From Micromonospora kangleipakensis (GTDB taxonomy: Bacteria; Actinomycetota; Actinomycetes; Mycobacteriales; Micromonosporaceae): DNA of 64,000 nucleotides. Position numbers and translations under genes: made by a program. The notes beneath the pieces were generated by a model that saw only the letters and a list, made by a program, of their open reading frames with translations, was not told the origin of the DNA and made no database searches. Positions within the stretch are counted from its first letter, which is position 1; every line of letters starts with the position of its first letter. The stretch spans positions 4,030,001 to 4,094,000 of the forward strand of contig NZ_SHLD01000001.1 in NCBI RefSeq assembly GCF_004217615.1, in the 5' to 3' direction. This document shows, one piece after another, positions 54,852 to 63,441 of this stretch.

Positions 54852-55379
54852 AGATCAACTGGTGATGTCCTTGGATGAGAAGCGAGCCCACACCGTCGTC
54901 CCGAAGACGACCGCGTAGGCGGCGGCTCGCAGGACCCTGGCGCAGCCCGTCCCACGAGATCGGATCACGCAGATCCCGAGCAGGGGAGGGGGATGTCAGC
55001 GGGGCAGTGGATCAAGAGTTGGTGGAGACGCGGACTCGCCGCCATCGGCCTGTGCGAGTTCGTCAACACCCGCACCCACTGGGCAGCACGATGATCTACG
55101 AGTGCTCCTGCGGGCCCGTTGCTTCGGAAGCCGTTCGTACCTGCCTTCTGGGTTCGGGGGCGCCGGGACGACGGCGACCGCCACCACCTGGGCACCGGAC
55201 GCCGCGCTGGTCAACCGGGCGACGTCCTCATCTGTCGAGATGAGTGCGTGGCTGCTGTGGAACTTGGACGACGATCATCAACTGCGTCAACGCTTGCCGC
55301 TGCTTGCCGCCCTGTTTCTGGAATAGGTGGTCTGGCGTGCCGTGGTCGGCCGTAGCGGTCGTGGTGGTCGGACGTCGGG
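54852..55379. other. Intergenic 530 bp with possible small ORF
   Basis: A 33-codon frame at 54993-55094 has a fair ribosome site (GGGGAGGGGG, start MSAGQWIKSWWRRGLAAIG) and encodes a short cationic, Trp-rich peptide of unknown nature. A following plus-strand frame (55119-55355) has no family. The S9 peptidase converges from the right. Confidence that anything here is a gene is low. Confidence 0.35.
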
Positions 55380-57542
55380 TCATCCGATCCACCGGTCGAA
55401 CCAGGCGCGGGTGCGGCGGAGCACGTCGAGTTGGTGGTTGCGTTCGCGGATCGAGTGGTTCTCCCGGGGATAGACGACGTACTTGTGCTCGACTCCGAAC
55501 CTGCGTAGCGCGCGGTGGAAGAACTCCGCCTGTGATACCGGAACGTTCGTGTCGTTCTCGCCGTGCAGGATCAGCACCGGCGTGCGGACCTTGGAGGCGT
55601 ACGAGATCGGGCTGAGCCGGTCGTGGCGGTGTGGACCTGTTCCTTCCCAGCCGCTGCTGCCGCCGAGGGCGGACTCGAACGGCCCCTCTTCTCCGGTTGC
55701 GGCGAGCATTCCCCAGTCGCTGATGCCGGCGCCCATCACGGCGGCCTTGAACCGGTCGGTCTGCCCGACCGCCCATGCGGCCATGAACCCGCCGTGGCTC
55801 CAGCCGCCGATGCCCAGCCGGTCGGCGTTGGCGACGCCGTCGGCGATGAGCAGGTCGATGCCGGCGCAGATGTCGGTCCACTCATCGAGGCCGACCGCAC
55901 CGGCGACGCGCACCGCGAAGTCGTGGCCGTGCCCGTTGCCGCCGCGCGGGTTCGGCAGAAACACGGCGTAGCCCGCGGTCGCCAGCCACTGGCCGGACGG
56001 GTCCCAGCCGAGCATCAGCCGGTCGGCGTGCCGGTCGTACGGGCCGCCGTGGACCAGTGTCACCAGTGGAAAGGGCCCGTCCTTGTGGGACCGGCCGGCG
56101 GGCAGGATCAGCAGGCCGTCGAGGGCCAGCCCGTCGGATGCCTCGTATGACAGGCGTTCCTGGACACCCCACCGGATGTCGCGGAGTTCGGGCCTGAGGT
56201 CGGTCAGCCTCGTCAGCGGCCCGCTCGTCGGGCCGGCGTGGACGTTTCCGGGCTGGTAGGACGTGCTGACCACCGCCGCGACGGCTTCACCGTGCCGGTT
56301 TGTGGTCAACGACGTCGCGAGGCCGTCGACCCGGGACAGCTCGACGAGGGTGGGCCCGGCTGGATCGAGCCGGTAGATCGCGGTATCGAGCCCGTCGGCG
56401 ACCAGCACCAGTGGCGGACCGGTGTCGACCTGGACCAGGTTGCTCGGGCAGCCGGTCGTGCCGGCGGTCAGGTTGCGGTGCTCGCCCACCGGCCCGTTCA
56501 CCGGTACGGCGACATCGAGGACCGCGTGTCCGCCCACCAGAGCGGGCGGGGTCTTCGCGACATATGCCAGGTGCCAGCCGTCGTCGGCGGGCCACCAGAC
56601 GAGCGACGACGCGTCCGCCACGGCCGGTCCGAGGTCCCGCGTCACGCCGCTGTCCGGGTCGAGGAGGTGGAGACCGGGCTCCACCAGGCCCGGGTCCACG
56701 TCGGGGGTCGACCAGGTGAGGACCGCCAGCATTCCATCGTCGGGCCGCTGGACCACCTCGACGACATGGCGATCGCCGCACGCATCCGGTGTCCGGACCT
56801 CCCGGCTCCGTACGTCGAGCAGCCGCAGCCGGTCCGGGCGTACGCGTTCACCCCACACCCGAGCGTCGTCGCGCTCCCTGTCCCGACGTTCGTCCTCGGC
56901 GGACGGTTCATCGGCTGCGATCACCACGACCAGGTCCGGATCGGCCAGCGGGAGGTGACCTGACACCCCACCGGCCCAGCACGTGACCGCCTGCACAACA
57001 CCGTCGACCAGCCCCACCCGGTGCAGTTGCGCCGTGCCACGCTCGGCCCGGTCGGAGAGAAAATAGATCAACAGCGAATCCGCGGCCCACCGCGGCGCCG
57101 AATCGTACGCCTCACCCGAAGTGAATCGTCGCGGCGACCCGGTCCCGTCGGTGGCGGCGACCCAGAGTTCGCTGACCGGGTGATCACCAGCCCGCCCGAC
57201 CGGGGCGACCACGTAGGCGACCCACTTGCCGTCCGGCGACAGCGCCAATGCCTGCGGAACGCGACCGTCAACCACCAACTCGGCGGTGAGCTGTGTACGG
57301 GCCACCGAGGCACAGTACCGATCAACTACTACGGCGGCCAACCGCTGCCGCAATACCCGTTCGTAGCTGGCCGTGCCGTGCTCGATACCCAGAGCAAGGA
57401 CCCGCTGGGCGGCGGTGGCCGCCAGCATCTCTTGTACCCACGCTCGCTGCGCCGGTGGCACCGGGGCGTCGTCACCGGCCGCGGTCGCTTCGACGACCTC
57501 ACTGAGAAGCTGCCCCTGCAACTCCGTGGTGATCCGGTGCAC
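55380..57542 (-). CDS. S9 family peptidase (prolyl oligopeptidase type)
   Basis: Up to 720 residues. A beta-propeller (QALALSPDGKWVAYV blades, then GSPRRFTSGEAYDSAPRWAA) precedes the C-terminal alpha/beta hydrolase domain with HGGPYDRHADRL, nucleophile GIGGWSHGGFMAAW (Ser582), Asp in LHGENDTNVP and His in RENHSIRERN. It cleaves short peptides in the cytoplasm; no signal peptide is visible. GTG 57542 gives an extra 79-residue N-terminal segment (LLSEVVEATAAGDDAPVPPA and so on) that is not part of the S9 fold; GTG 57305 would start at the propeller. The longer start overlaps the antisense beginning of the SRPBCC remnant, so the true start is uncertain. Confidence 0.88.
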   Translation of the reverse strand: MHRITTELQGQLLSEVVEATAAGDDAPVPPAQRAWVQEMLAATAAQRVLALGIEHGTASYERVLRQRLAAVVVDRYCASVARTQLTAELVVDGRVPQALALSPDGKWVAYVVAPVGRAGDHPVSELWVAATDGTGSPRRFTSGEAYDSAPRWAADSLLIYFLSDRAERGTAQLHRVGLVDGVVQAVTCWAGGVSGHLPLADPDLVVVIAADEPSAEDERRDRERDDARVWGERVRPDRLRLLDVRSREVRTPDACGDRHVVEVVQRPDDGMLAVLTWSTPDVDPGLVEPGLHLLDPDSGVTRDLGPAVADASSLVWWPADDGWHLAYVAKTPPALVGGHAVLDVAVPVNGPVGEHRNLTAGTTGCPSNLVQVDTGPPLVLVADGLDTAIYRLDPAGPTLVELSRVDGLATSLTTNRHGEAVAAVVSTSYQPGNVHAGPTSGPLTRLTDLRPELRDIRWGVQERLSYEASDGLALDGLLILPAGRSHKDGPFPLVTLVHGGPYDRHADRLMLGWDPSGQWLATAGYAVFLPNPRGGNGHGHDFAVRVAGAVGLDEWTDICAGIDLLIADGVANADRLGIGGWSHGGFMAAWAVGQTDRFKAAVMGAGISDWGMLAATGEEGPFESALGGSSGWEGTGPHRHDRLSPISYASKVRTPVLILHGENDTNVPVSQAEFFHRALRRFGVEHKYVVYPRENHSIRERNHQLDVLRRTRAWFDRWIG

Positions 57543-57944
57543 GCCGGAGGAGGCGTTCGACTACCTCTCCGACCACCGCGCCGAGCTCGAGTGAAACCCC
57601 AGGTGCCAGGTAATGGAGAAGATCACCGAGGGACCTGTGGGCCTTGGCACGAAGTACCGCGCGAAGTGGAAGAACAGCCCGTACGTCGAGCTAGCGACCG
57701 TCCACTTCGACCGGCCGCACATCTGGACGGTGCACAACGGTGGCGCCATCGAGGTCACGTTCACATGCCGACTCGAGGCTGTTCCGGAGGGCAACTGCAC
57801 GCCGAGTTCGAGCCGCGGCCGCACGGCTGGTTCCGGCTGATCTTCCCGCTCTTCCTGTTCGCCATCCGACGGCAGGAGAAAGCCAACATGACCTACCTGC
57901 GGGAGGCGCTGGAGCGACGCGTCCAGGTCCCGGCGAGGGACTGA
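57526..57944 (+). pseudogene. SRPBCC (polyketide cyclase-like) pseudogene
   Basis: A single SRPBCC domain is recognisable: VVIRCTPEEAFDYLSDHRAE LE, then a TGA at 57592 where a Trp (ELEWNP) is expected, then CQVMEKITEGPVGLGTKYRA and WTVHNGGAIEVTFTCRLEAV; near 57794 a base is lost and the end is read in another frame (LHAEFEPRPHGWFRLIFPLF to REALERRVQVPARD). One nonsense and one frameshift make it non-functional. Its 5' end overlaps the S9 peptidase start region on the opposite strand. Confidence 0.82.
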
Positions 57945-57947
57945 GAG

Positions 57948-58103
57948 CTATCCGTCAACCCGCTCCACTGAAGTGGCGCGAAGGTCCACATCCTTGTAGT
58001 CGTCAGCGTTGGTGACGACCGCGGCACGGGTGTCGCCCCGTAGCAGGTCCAGCATCCGCTCCGGCCGATTCCCGAGTCGAAACGAGGACAGGTACAACCG
58101 CAT
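57948..58103 (-). pseudogene. Peptidase E-like (S51) N-terminal fragment
   Basis: ATG 58103 begins MRLYLSSFRLGNRPERMLDL LRGDTRAAVV, matching the first 50 residues of peptidase E/type 1 glutamine amidotransferase-like proteins, which are about 210 residues long. After TNADDYKDVDLRATSVERVD the frame stops at 57948. The catalytic Ser region is absent. It ends 4 bp from the SRPBCC remnant, so a deletion probably joined two damaged genes. Confidence 0.75.
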
Positions 58104-58167
58104 TGTCACTCCTCGCCGATGACGGACAGCGCCCCGCACCGCGGAAGCGGCCCGGGGCGCCGGTACG

Positions 58168-61100
58168 TCAGGCCCGGCGGAGCCAGAAGGTCAGACCGAG
58201 CGACTCGTCGGTGAACGGCTCGGCGTCCGGCCAGGACGGCTCGCCCTCGGCGCAGTCGGTGGCGAGCACCTCCTCGGCGACGAGTTCGCGATGCTCGGCC
58301 AGGGCGAGCGTCGTCTCCTCCCGCGTCGGCCGGTACCGCAGCACGATCCTGTCGGTCACCTCCAGCCCACTGGACTTGCGGGCCTCCTGGATCTGCCGGA
58401 TCGCGTCCCGCGCCGTCCCGGCCCGGCGCAGCTCCGGGGTGAGGTGCAGGTCCAGCGCCAAGGTGGCCCCGGCGTCGGTGGCCACCGCCCAGTCCTCACG
58501 TGGCGTCTCGACGATCACCACCTCGTCCGGGCCGAGCGTCACCGGCTCGTCCCCCACCAGGACGGTGGCCGACCCCGTCTCCCGCAGGGAGTCCTTGAGC
58601 GCCGCCGCGTCGGCCGCCGCGATCGCGGCGGCCACGTGCTGTACCGCCTTGCCGAGCCGCTTGCCGAGGGTACGGAAGTTCGCCTTCGCGGTGGTGTCCA
58701 CCAACGAGGCGACCGCTCCGCCCACCGCAGTGACCGAGCCCACGTTCAACTCGGCCGCGATCTCGGCCAGCAGGTCGGGGGAGAGCTCCTCGAAGTCCGC
58801 AGCCGAGGCCAGTGCGCGGGACAGCGGCTGGCGCACCTTCATCCCGGAGTCCGCCCGTGCCGCGCGGCCCAGCTCGACCAGCCGCCGGGCGAGCGCCATC
58901 TGACGGGACAGCGCGGGGTCGATCAGCGACTCGTCGGCGACCGGGTACCCGGCCAGGTGCACCGACTGGGCGGCATCCGGGGTCACGGGCGCGACCAGGT
59001 CCTGCCAGACGCGCTCGGCGATGAACGGAGTGAGCGGCGCCAGCAGCAGGGTGAGCGTGGAGAGCACCTCGTGCAGGGTGGCGAGCGCGGCCGGATCCCC
59101 CCGCCAGAAGCGCCGGCGGCTGCGCCGGACATACCAGTTGGACAGGTCGTCGATGAAGGTCGACAGCAGCCGGCCCGCCTGGTGCGTGTCGAACCCGGCC
59201 ATCGCGGCGTCCACCTGCTGCATCAGCGTGTTCAGCTCGGAGAGCAGCCACCGGTCGAGGACCGGCCGGTCCTCGGGCGCCGGGTCGGCGGCCGAAGGGG
59301 ACCACTTGGCCGTACGGCCGTACAGGGCCTGGAAGGCGACGGTGTTCCAGTAGGTCAGCAGGATCTTGCGAACGACCTCCTGGAGGGCAGTGTGCCCGAC
59401 CCGGCGGGCCGACCACGGCGAGCCCACCGCGGCCATGAACCAGCGGACGGCGTCTGCGCCGTGCTGGTCCATCAGCGGGATCGGTTCCAGGATGTTGCCC
59501 AGGTGCTTGGACATTTTCCGGCCGTCCTCGGCCAGGATGTGGCCGAGGCAGACCACCGTCTCGTACGGCGACCGGTCGAAGACCAGCGTGCCGACCGCCA
59601 TCAGCGTGTAGAACCAACCGCGGGTCTGGTCGATGGCCTCGGAGATGAACTGCGCCGGGTAGCGCTGGGCGAAGAGCTCGGCGTTGCGGTAGGGGTAGCC
59701 GAACTGCGCGAAAGGCATGGAGCCAGAGTCGTACCAGGCGTCGATGACCTCCGCCACCCGCCGGGCCGTCACGCCGCACCGGCAGGTGAAGGTGACGTCG
59801 TCGATGTACGGCCGGTGAGGGTCCAGGCCAGTCAGGTCGTCGCCGGTCAGCTCGCTCAGTTCGGCCAGCGACCCGACACAGGTCAGGTGCTCGTTCTGGC
59901 ACCGCCAGATGGGCAGCGGGGTGCCCCAGTAACGCCGCCGGGAGAGCGCCCAGTCGACGTTGTTGTTCAGCCAGTCGCCGTACCGGCCGTGCTTGACGGT
60001 GGCGGGGTGCCAGGTGGTCCGCTCGTTCTCGCGCAGCAGCTCGTCGCGGACCTCTGTGGTCCGGACGTACCAGGAGGGCTGGGCGTAATAGATCAGCGCG
60101 GTGTGGCAGCGCCAGCAGTGCGGGTAGCTATGCTCGTAGGGCACATGCTTGAAAAGCAGCCCCCGGGCGGTCAGGTCCTCCACGAGCGGCCGGTCCGCCT
60201 CCTTGAAGAACAGGCCGCCGATCAGCGCAAGGTCCGGCTCGAAGCGGCCGTTGGGCTGCACCGGGTTGACCATCGGCAGTCCGTACGCGCGGCTGCTGGC
60301 GAGGTCGTCCGCGCCGAAGGCAGGCGCCTGGTGGACCAGGCCGGTGCCGCTGTCCGTGGTCACGTACGACGCCAGGATCACGATGTGCGCGTCGGGGATC
60401 TCGACCAGGTCGAACGGGGGCCGGTAGGTCCACCGCTCCAGCTCCTTGCCCCGGAACGACTCCCCCGTGAGATCCCAGCCGTCGCCCAGCGCGTACGCCA
60501 GCAGCGGCTCGGCCACGACGAGCTGCTCGTTGCCGTCCGTCGCGACGACGTACCGGACGTCCGGGTGGACAGCCACCGCGACGTTCGAGGGCAGCGTCCA
60601 CGGCGTGGTCGTCCAGACCAGCAGCGACGCCCGGTCCGCGAGCGGGCCGGAGGTCAACGGGAACCGGACGTAGACCGACGGATCGACGACCGTCTCGTAC
60701 CCCTGGGCGAGTTCGTGGTCCGACAGGCCGGTCTCGTCCCGCGGGCACCACGGCGCGACGCGGAAGTCCTCGACCAGCAGGCCCTTGTCGAAGATCTGCT
60801 TCAACGACCACCAGACGGACTCGATGTACTCCGGGTCCATGGTCCGGTAGGCGTCGTCCATGTCGACCCAGTAGCCCATCCGCCATGTGAGCTGGGCGAA
60901 CGCGTCGGTGTGCCGGGTGACCGACTCGCGGCAGCGGGCGTTGAACTCGGCGATGCCGAACTTTTCGATGTCCTGCTTGCCGGAGAAGCCCAGCTCACGC
61001 TCGACGGCCAGCTCGACCGGCAGGCCGTGGCAGTCCCAGCCCGCCTTCCGGGCGACGTGGAAGCCCTTCATCGTCTTGTAGCGCGGAAAGACGTCCTTGA

Positions 61101-61293
61101 ACACCCGGGCCTCGATGTGGTGGGCGCCGGGCATGCCGTTCGCGGTCGGCGGCCCTTCGTAGAACACCCATTCCGGGCGGCCCTGGGACTGCTCCAGGCT
61201 GCGCGCGAAGACGCTGTTGGCGTGCCAGAAGTGCAGGATCTCGTGGTCGAGAGCAGGGAGATCCACCTGGGTCGGGACGCTGCGGTACATCAT
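58168..61293 (-). CDS. ileS: Isoleucyl-tRNA synthetase
   Basis: A 1041-residue class I synthetase. The HIGH-region motif is GPPTANGMPGAHHIEARVFK and the KMSKS motif GRKMSKHLGN. The CP1 editing domain has WTTTPWTLPSN, and the anticodon-binding C-terminal part includes DDLSNWYVRRSRRRFW. Charges tRNA-Ile in the cytoplasm. It resembles the actinobacterial (eukaryote-like, type 2) IleRS in length and HIGH variant. Two adjacent ATG codons, 61293 and 61290, are possible: GGAGG is nearly touching the first and better spaced for the second. A T-box leader precedes it. Adenylating isoleucine and editing valine are family properties. Confidence 0.97.
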   Translation of the reverse strand: MMYRSVPTQVDLPALDHEILHFWHANSVFARSLEQSQGRPEWVFYEGPPTANGMPGAHHIEARVFKDVFPRYKTMKGFHVARKAGWDCHGLPVELAVERELGFSGKQDIEKFGIAEFNARCRESVTRHTDAFAQLTWRMGYWVDMDDAYRTMDPEYIESVWWSLKQIFDKGLLVEDFRVAPWCPRDETGLSDHELAQGYETVVDPSVYVRFPLTSGPLADRASLLVWTTTPWTLPSNVAVAVHPDVRYVVATDGNEQLVVAEPLLAYALGDGWDLTGESFRGKELERWTYRPPFDLVEIPDAHIVILASYVTTDSGTGLVHQAPAFGADDLASSRAYGLPMVNPVQPNGRFEPDLALIGGLFFKEADRPLVEDLTARGLLFKHVPYEHSYPHCWRCHTALIYYAQPSWYVRTTEVRDELLRENERTTWHPATVKHGRYGDWLNNNVDWALSRRRYWGTPLPIWRCQNEHLTCVGSLAELSELTGDDLTGLDPHRPYIDDVTFTCRCGVTARRVAEVIDAWYDSGSMPFAQFGYPYRNAELFAQRYPAQFISEAIDQTRGWFYTLMAVGTLVFDRSPYETVVCLGHILAEDGRKMSKHLGNILEPIPLMDQHGADAVRWFMAAVGSPWSARRVGHTALQEVVRKILLTYWNTVAFQALYGRTAKWSPSAADPAPEDRPVLDRWLLSELNTLMQQVDAAMAGFDTHQAGRLLSTFIDDLSNWYVRRSRRRFWRGDPAALATLHEVLSTLTLLLAPLTPFIAERVWQDLVAPVTPDAAQSVHLAGYPVADESLIDPALSRQMALARRLVELGRAARADSGMKVRQPLSRALASAADFEELSPDLLAEIAAELNVGSVTAVGGAVASLVDTTAKANFRTLGKRLGKAVQHVAAAIAAADAAALKDSLRETGSATVLVGDEPVTLGPDEVVIVETPREDWAVATDAGATLALDLHLTPELRRAGTARDAIRQIQEARKSSGLEVTDRIVLRYRPTREETTLALAEHRELVAEEVLATDCAEGEPSWPDAEPFTDESLGLTFWLRRA

Positions 61294-61305
61294 GCCTCCG
61301 TCGGA

Positions 61306-61538
61306 TGCGTGTGGTGCTCCGGCGGAGGGACGAGGCCGGTCAGCCCCGCGGTACCACCCTCCTTGGCCGCGTGCGGCCCTCTCGTTTTATCGTGCGGTCG
61401 GTTCTACTCGGCCTTCGGCCTTTCTTCCGACGGCTCCGGGGTGATCTTCCCACCGCGCACACCCCCGGGCTTCCACCATCCCCGGGTCGCTCCTGGCTGC
61501 GTTCGGCGCTACTCGTCCCCATCAACGCCTCGCCAGAA
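61306..61538 (-). promoter_or_regulatory. Translational T-box riboswitch of ileS
   Basis: Read on the minus strand, the leader shows a stem I start GATGGGGACGAGTAG, a specifier region GGGAAGATCACC with codon ATC (Ile, at 61445-61443), and the conserved T-box AGGGTGGTACCGCGG (61361-61347). The region around the GGAGG next to the ileS start can pair with the expression platform, as in the translational Ile T-boxes of actinobacteria. Uncharged tRNA-Ile would expose the ribosome site. Confidence 0.93.
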
Positions 61539-61569
61539 CACGATAGCTGATCTGCGTCGTGTCGATGGA

Positions 61570-61896
61570 TCAGCTCAGGATCCTTGTGACCGTGAAGGCG
61601 AGTACTGCTCGCAGCCGATACCCTCGGCGAATCCGCGGCATCCCGAAGGCGGCGAGGGCGGCCACGCCAGCGTCCTCGTCCCACCCGAGACCAACTGCCG
61701 TCAGAACGATCACCACGCCGACGAGGACGCCTACCAGCGCGGAGCAGGCGACATTACGCAACGCCGCGGCGAGCGGCGGATCGGGAATGCCCGACTCGCC
61801 GGTGAAGACAAGCCGCCCCGCCCGGTCGTTTGCCCAGCCACGCACGACCGAGTCCGCACTCGCTGGCTTGGGCTGACCAGGCCCATCGACTGCCAT
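61570..61896 (-). CDS. Small membrane protein, unknown function
   Basis: A 108-residue protein from ATG 61896 with one clear hydrophobic pair (about residues 48-70, NVACSALVGVLVGVVIVLTA and on) preceded by a polar acidic head and followed by a basic tail (GMPRIRRGYRLRAVLAFTVT). No family recognised and no strong ribosome site. It lies upstream of the ileS T-box on the same strand, with about 30 bp between its stop and the T-box region, and could be read through. Confidence 0.55.
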   Translation of the reverse strand: MAVDGPGQPKPASADSVVRGWANDRAGRLVFTGESGIPDPPLAAALRNVACSALVGVLVGVVIVLTAVGLGWDEDAGVAALAAFGMPRIRRGYRLRAVLAFTVTRILS

Positions 61897-62055
61897 GCGC
61901 CCAGTGTGGATCGGCGATCAGCTGATGTCGACCTGCCAACGAACGCTCGCCGCTGTAACCCAGGATTCGTCCGCCTGCGCCGCGATCCGCGCGCTACGCA
62001 GCGTTACGACGCTCCCAGCGCGGCCAGTGCACTGACCTGCCGATGAGCGCGCATC

Positions 62056-63171
62056 ATGGATGTCGTGCATGTTCTGTTTGATGATCGCGTCTCTGTCGAA
62101 TTCCACGTGTTCCGCTTGGGGGGCGATGTGGCCGCCCACGCGGTCGGCGACGGGCAAGGTGGTCAGGTCAACGGGCTGTGCGGGGCCGCCGAACCGGGCG
62201 CGCTCGTGTTCAACACGGGATTGCATACCGGCTATGTGCCGCTGCGCATCGAACGGCACGTAAGCGAGCCGCTGCTCGACCCAGTCTGGACCGAGGTAGT
62301 GGAGGCGTTCTACACCCGCACGGAGCCGAACGTGCTGCTCCTGACGGGCGATCACAGGTTGACCGTCCGGCTCGAGTTGGACCAGGACACCTACCGCGTA
62401 CGGTTCTGCGCGATCGGCTACGACAACGAGGATCGCGTTGTCGACGACCCGCCCGAGCGGTACCTGCTGCAGTTCTGGCCCGCGAAGGCGGGGCCCGACC
62501 GGATCGTCCGGCAGACCTCGACGGTCGCTGCGAACCGGCACCGCGTCGCTCAGAAGACGCCGCCGCGGCCGACCTACGCGGAACGTGTCGACGCGGCCCG
62601 CCGGCAACAGGAGGAGAAAAAGAGGCGGGAGAGGGAGTATTTCCGCGCGCGGGCGACGCATGACTGGGGCGGTCGCCTGCCGGACAGTGACCGGCTCCGC
62701 CAGGTCGGAGCGTGGGCGAAGGACGTGGCCCGCGTCGACCGCGACCTGGTCGATGAGATCGCCGCCGCCGAGCCGGCGCAGCAGCGTGCCATGGCAGCCT
62801 GGGCCGCCCGGTCAGCTGCTATCCAGGCTGGTGCCGCCGAGCTGGACTGGGTTGCCGAGGCACTGGATGCCCTCGACCGGGGTGACCCGCCACCTCCCTC
62901 GTTCACCGACTACCGGACGGCGCTCAACCGCTTGTGGGATGTGCCGGAGGAAACCGCCGTGCACAGCTTTATTTCTTCCTTCATCTATAGCCCTACCTCG
63001 ATCGGGAAGATCGAGCTGCCCGCGATGGAGCCACAGGTGCAGATGGTCTTCGCGATAGTCGCCGCGCGTGAGGAGGATCCGCTCGTCGCCGCTCTGAGCA
63101 CGCTCAAGTCCGCGCTCGAGATCGGCCCGGTCGATCTCGCTGCTTTCCGAGCCGTGTTCACCCAGAAGTAG
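62056..63171 (+). CDS. Hypothetical protein, 371 residues
   Basis: Not recognised. The N-terminal part (about 1-150, VHVLFDDRVSVEFHVFRLGG, then NGLCGAAEPGALVFNTGLHT GYV and ERYLLQFWPAKAG) is a mixed alpha/beta domain; a highly charged helix (RRQQEEKKRREREYFRARA, about 180-200) follows and then a helical C-terminal half (LDWVAEALDALDRGDPPPPS, then SFISSFIYSPTSIGKIEL). No membrane segment or signal peptide. Its neighbour at 63442 is a suppressor-of-fused protein; both are typical of effector/immunity neighbourhoods, but no toxin motif is visible. Confidence 0.7.
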   Translation: MDVVHVLFDDRVSVEFHVFRLGGDVAAHAVGDGQGGQVNGLCGAAEPGALVFNTGLHTGYVPLRIERHVSEPLLDPVWTEVVEAFYTRTEPNVLLLTGDHRLTVRLELDQDTYRVRFCAIGYDNEDRVVDDPPERYLLQFWPAKAGPDRIVRQTSTVAANRHRVAQKTPPRPTYAERVDAARRQQEEKKRREREYFRARATHDWGGRLPDSDRLRQVGAWAKDVARVDRDLVDEIAAAEPAQQRAMAAWAARSAAIQAGAAELDWVAEALDALDRGDPPPPSFTDYRTALNRLWDVPEETAVHSFISSFIYSPTSIGKIELPAMEPQVQMVFAIVAAREEDPLVAALSTLKSALEIGPVDLAAFRAVFTQK

Positions 63172-63441
63172 CTGCCGCTCGCAGCCTCACCGGTCTCCTT
63201 TCACCTTTCGAGCAGGCGGTAGACCTCCACTTCTGCCGCTGATCGCGCCCCGGAATGTGACTGGCAGCCAACGTACTGATTTGCCGCCGATCGGACGGCA
63301 CGGTACGTGACGGATGAGCGCGGCGCGCAGTCGTGCCGAGAATTGCACTTGGGATGATCAATGGATGGAGTTGGCGTGAAGGCAACACCATGGTGACTGG
63401 GGTGGAACCTTCGTCGTTGCCCGATCGGGGATGATCAGCGA

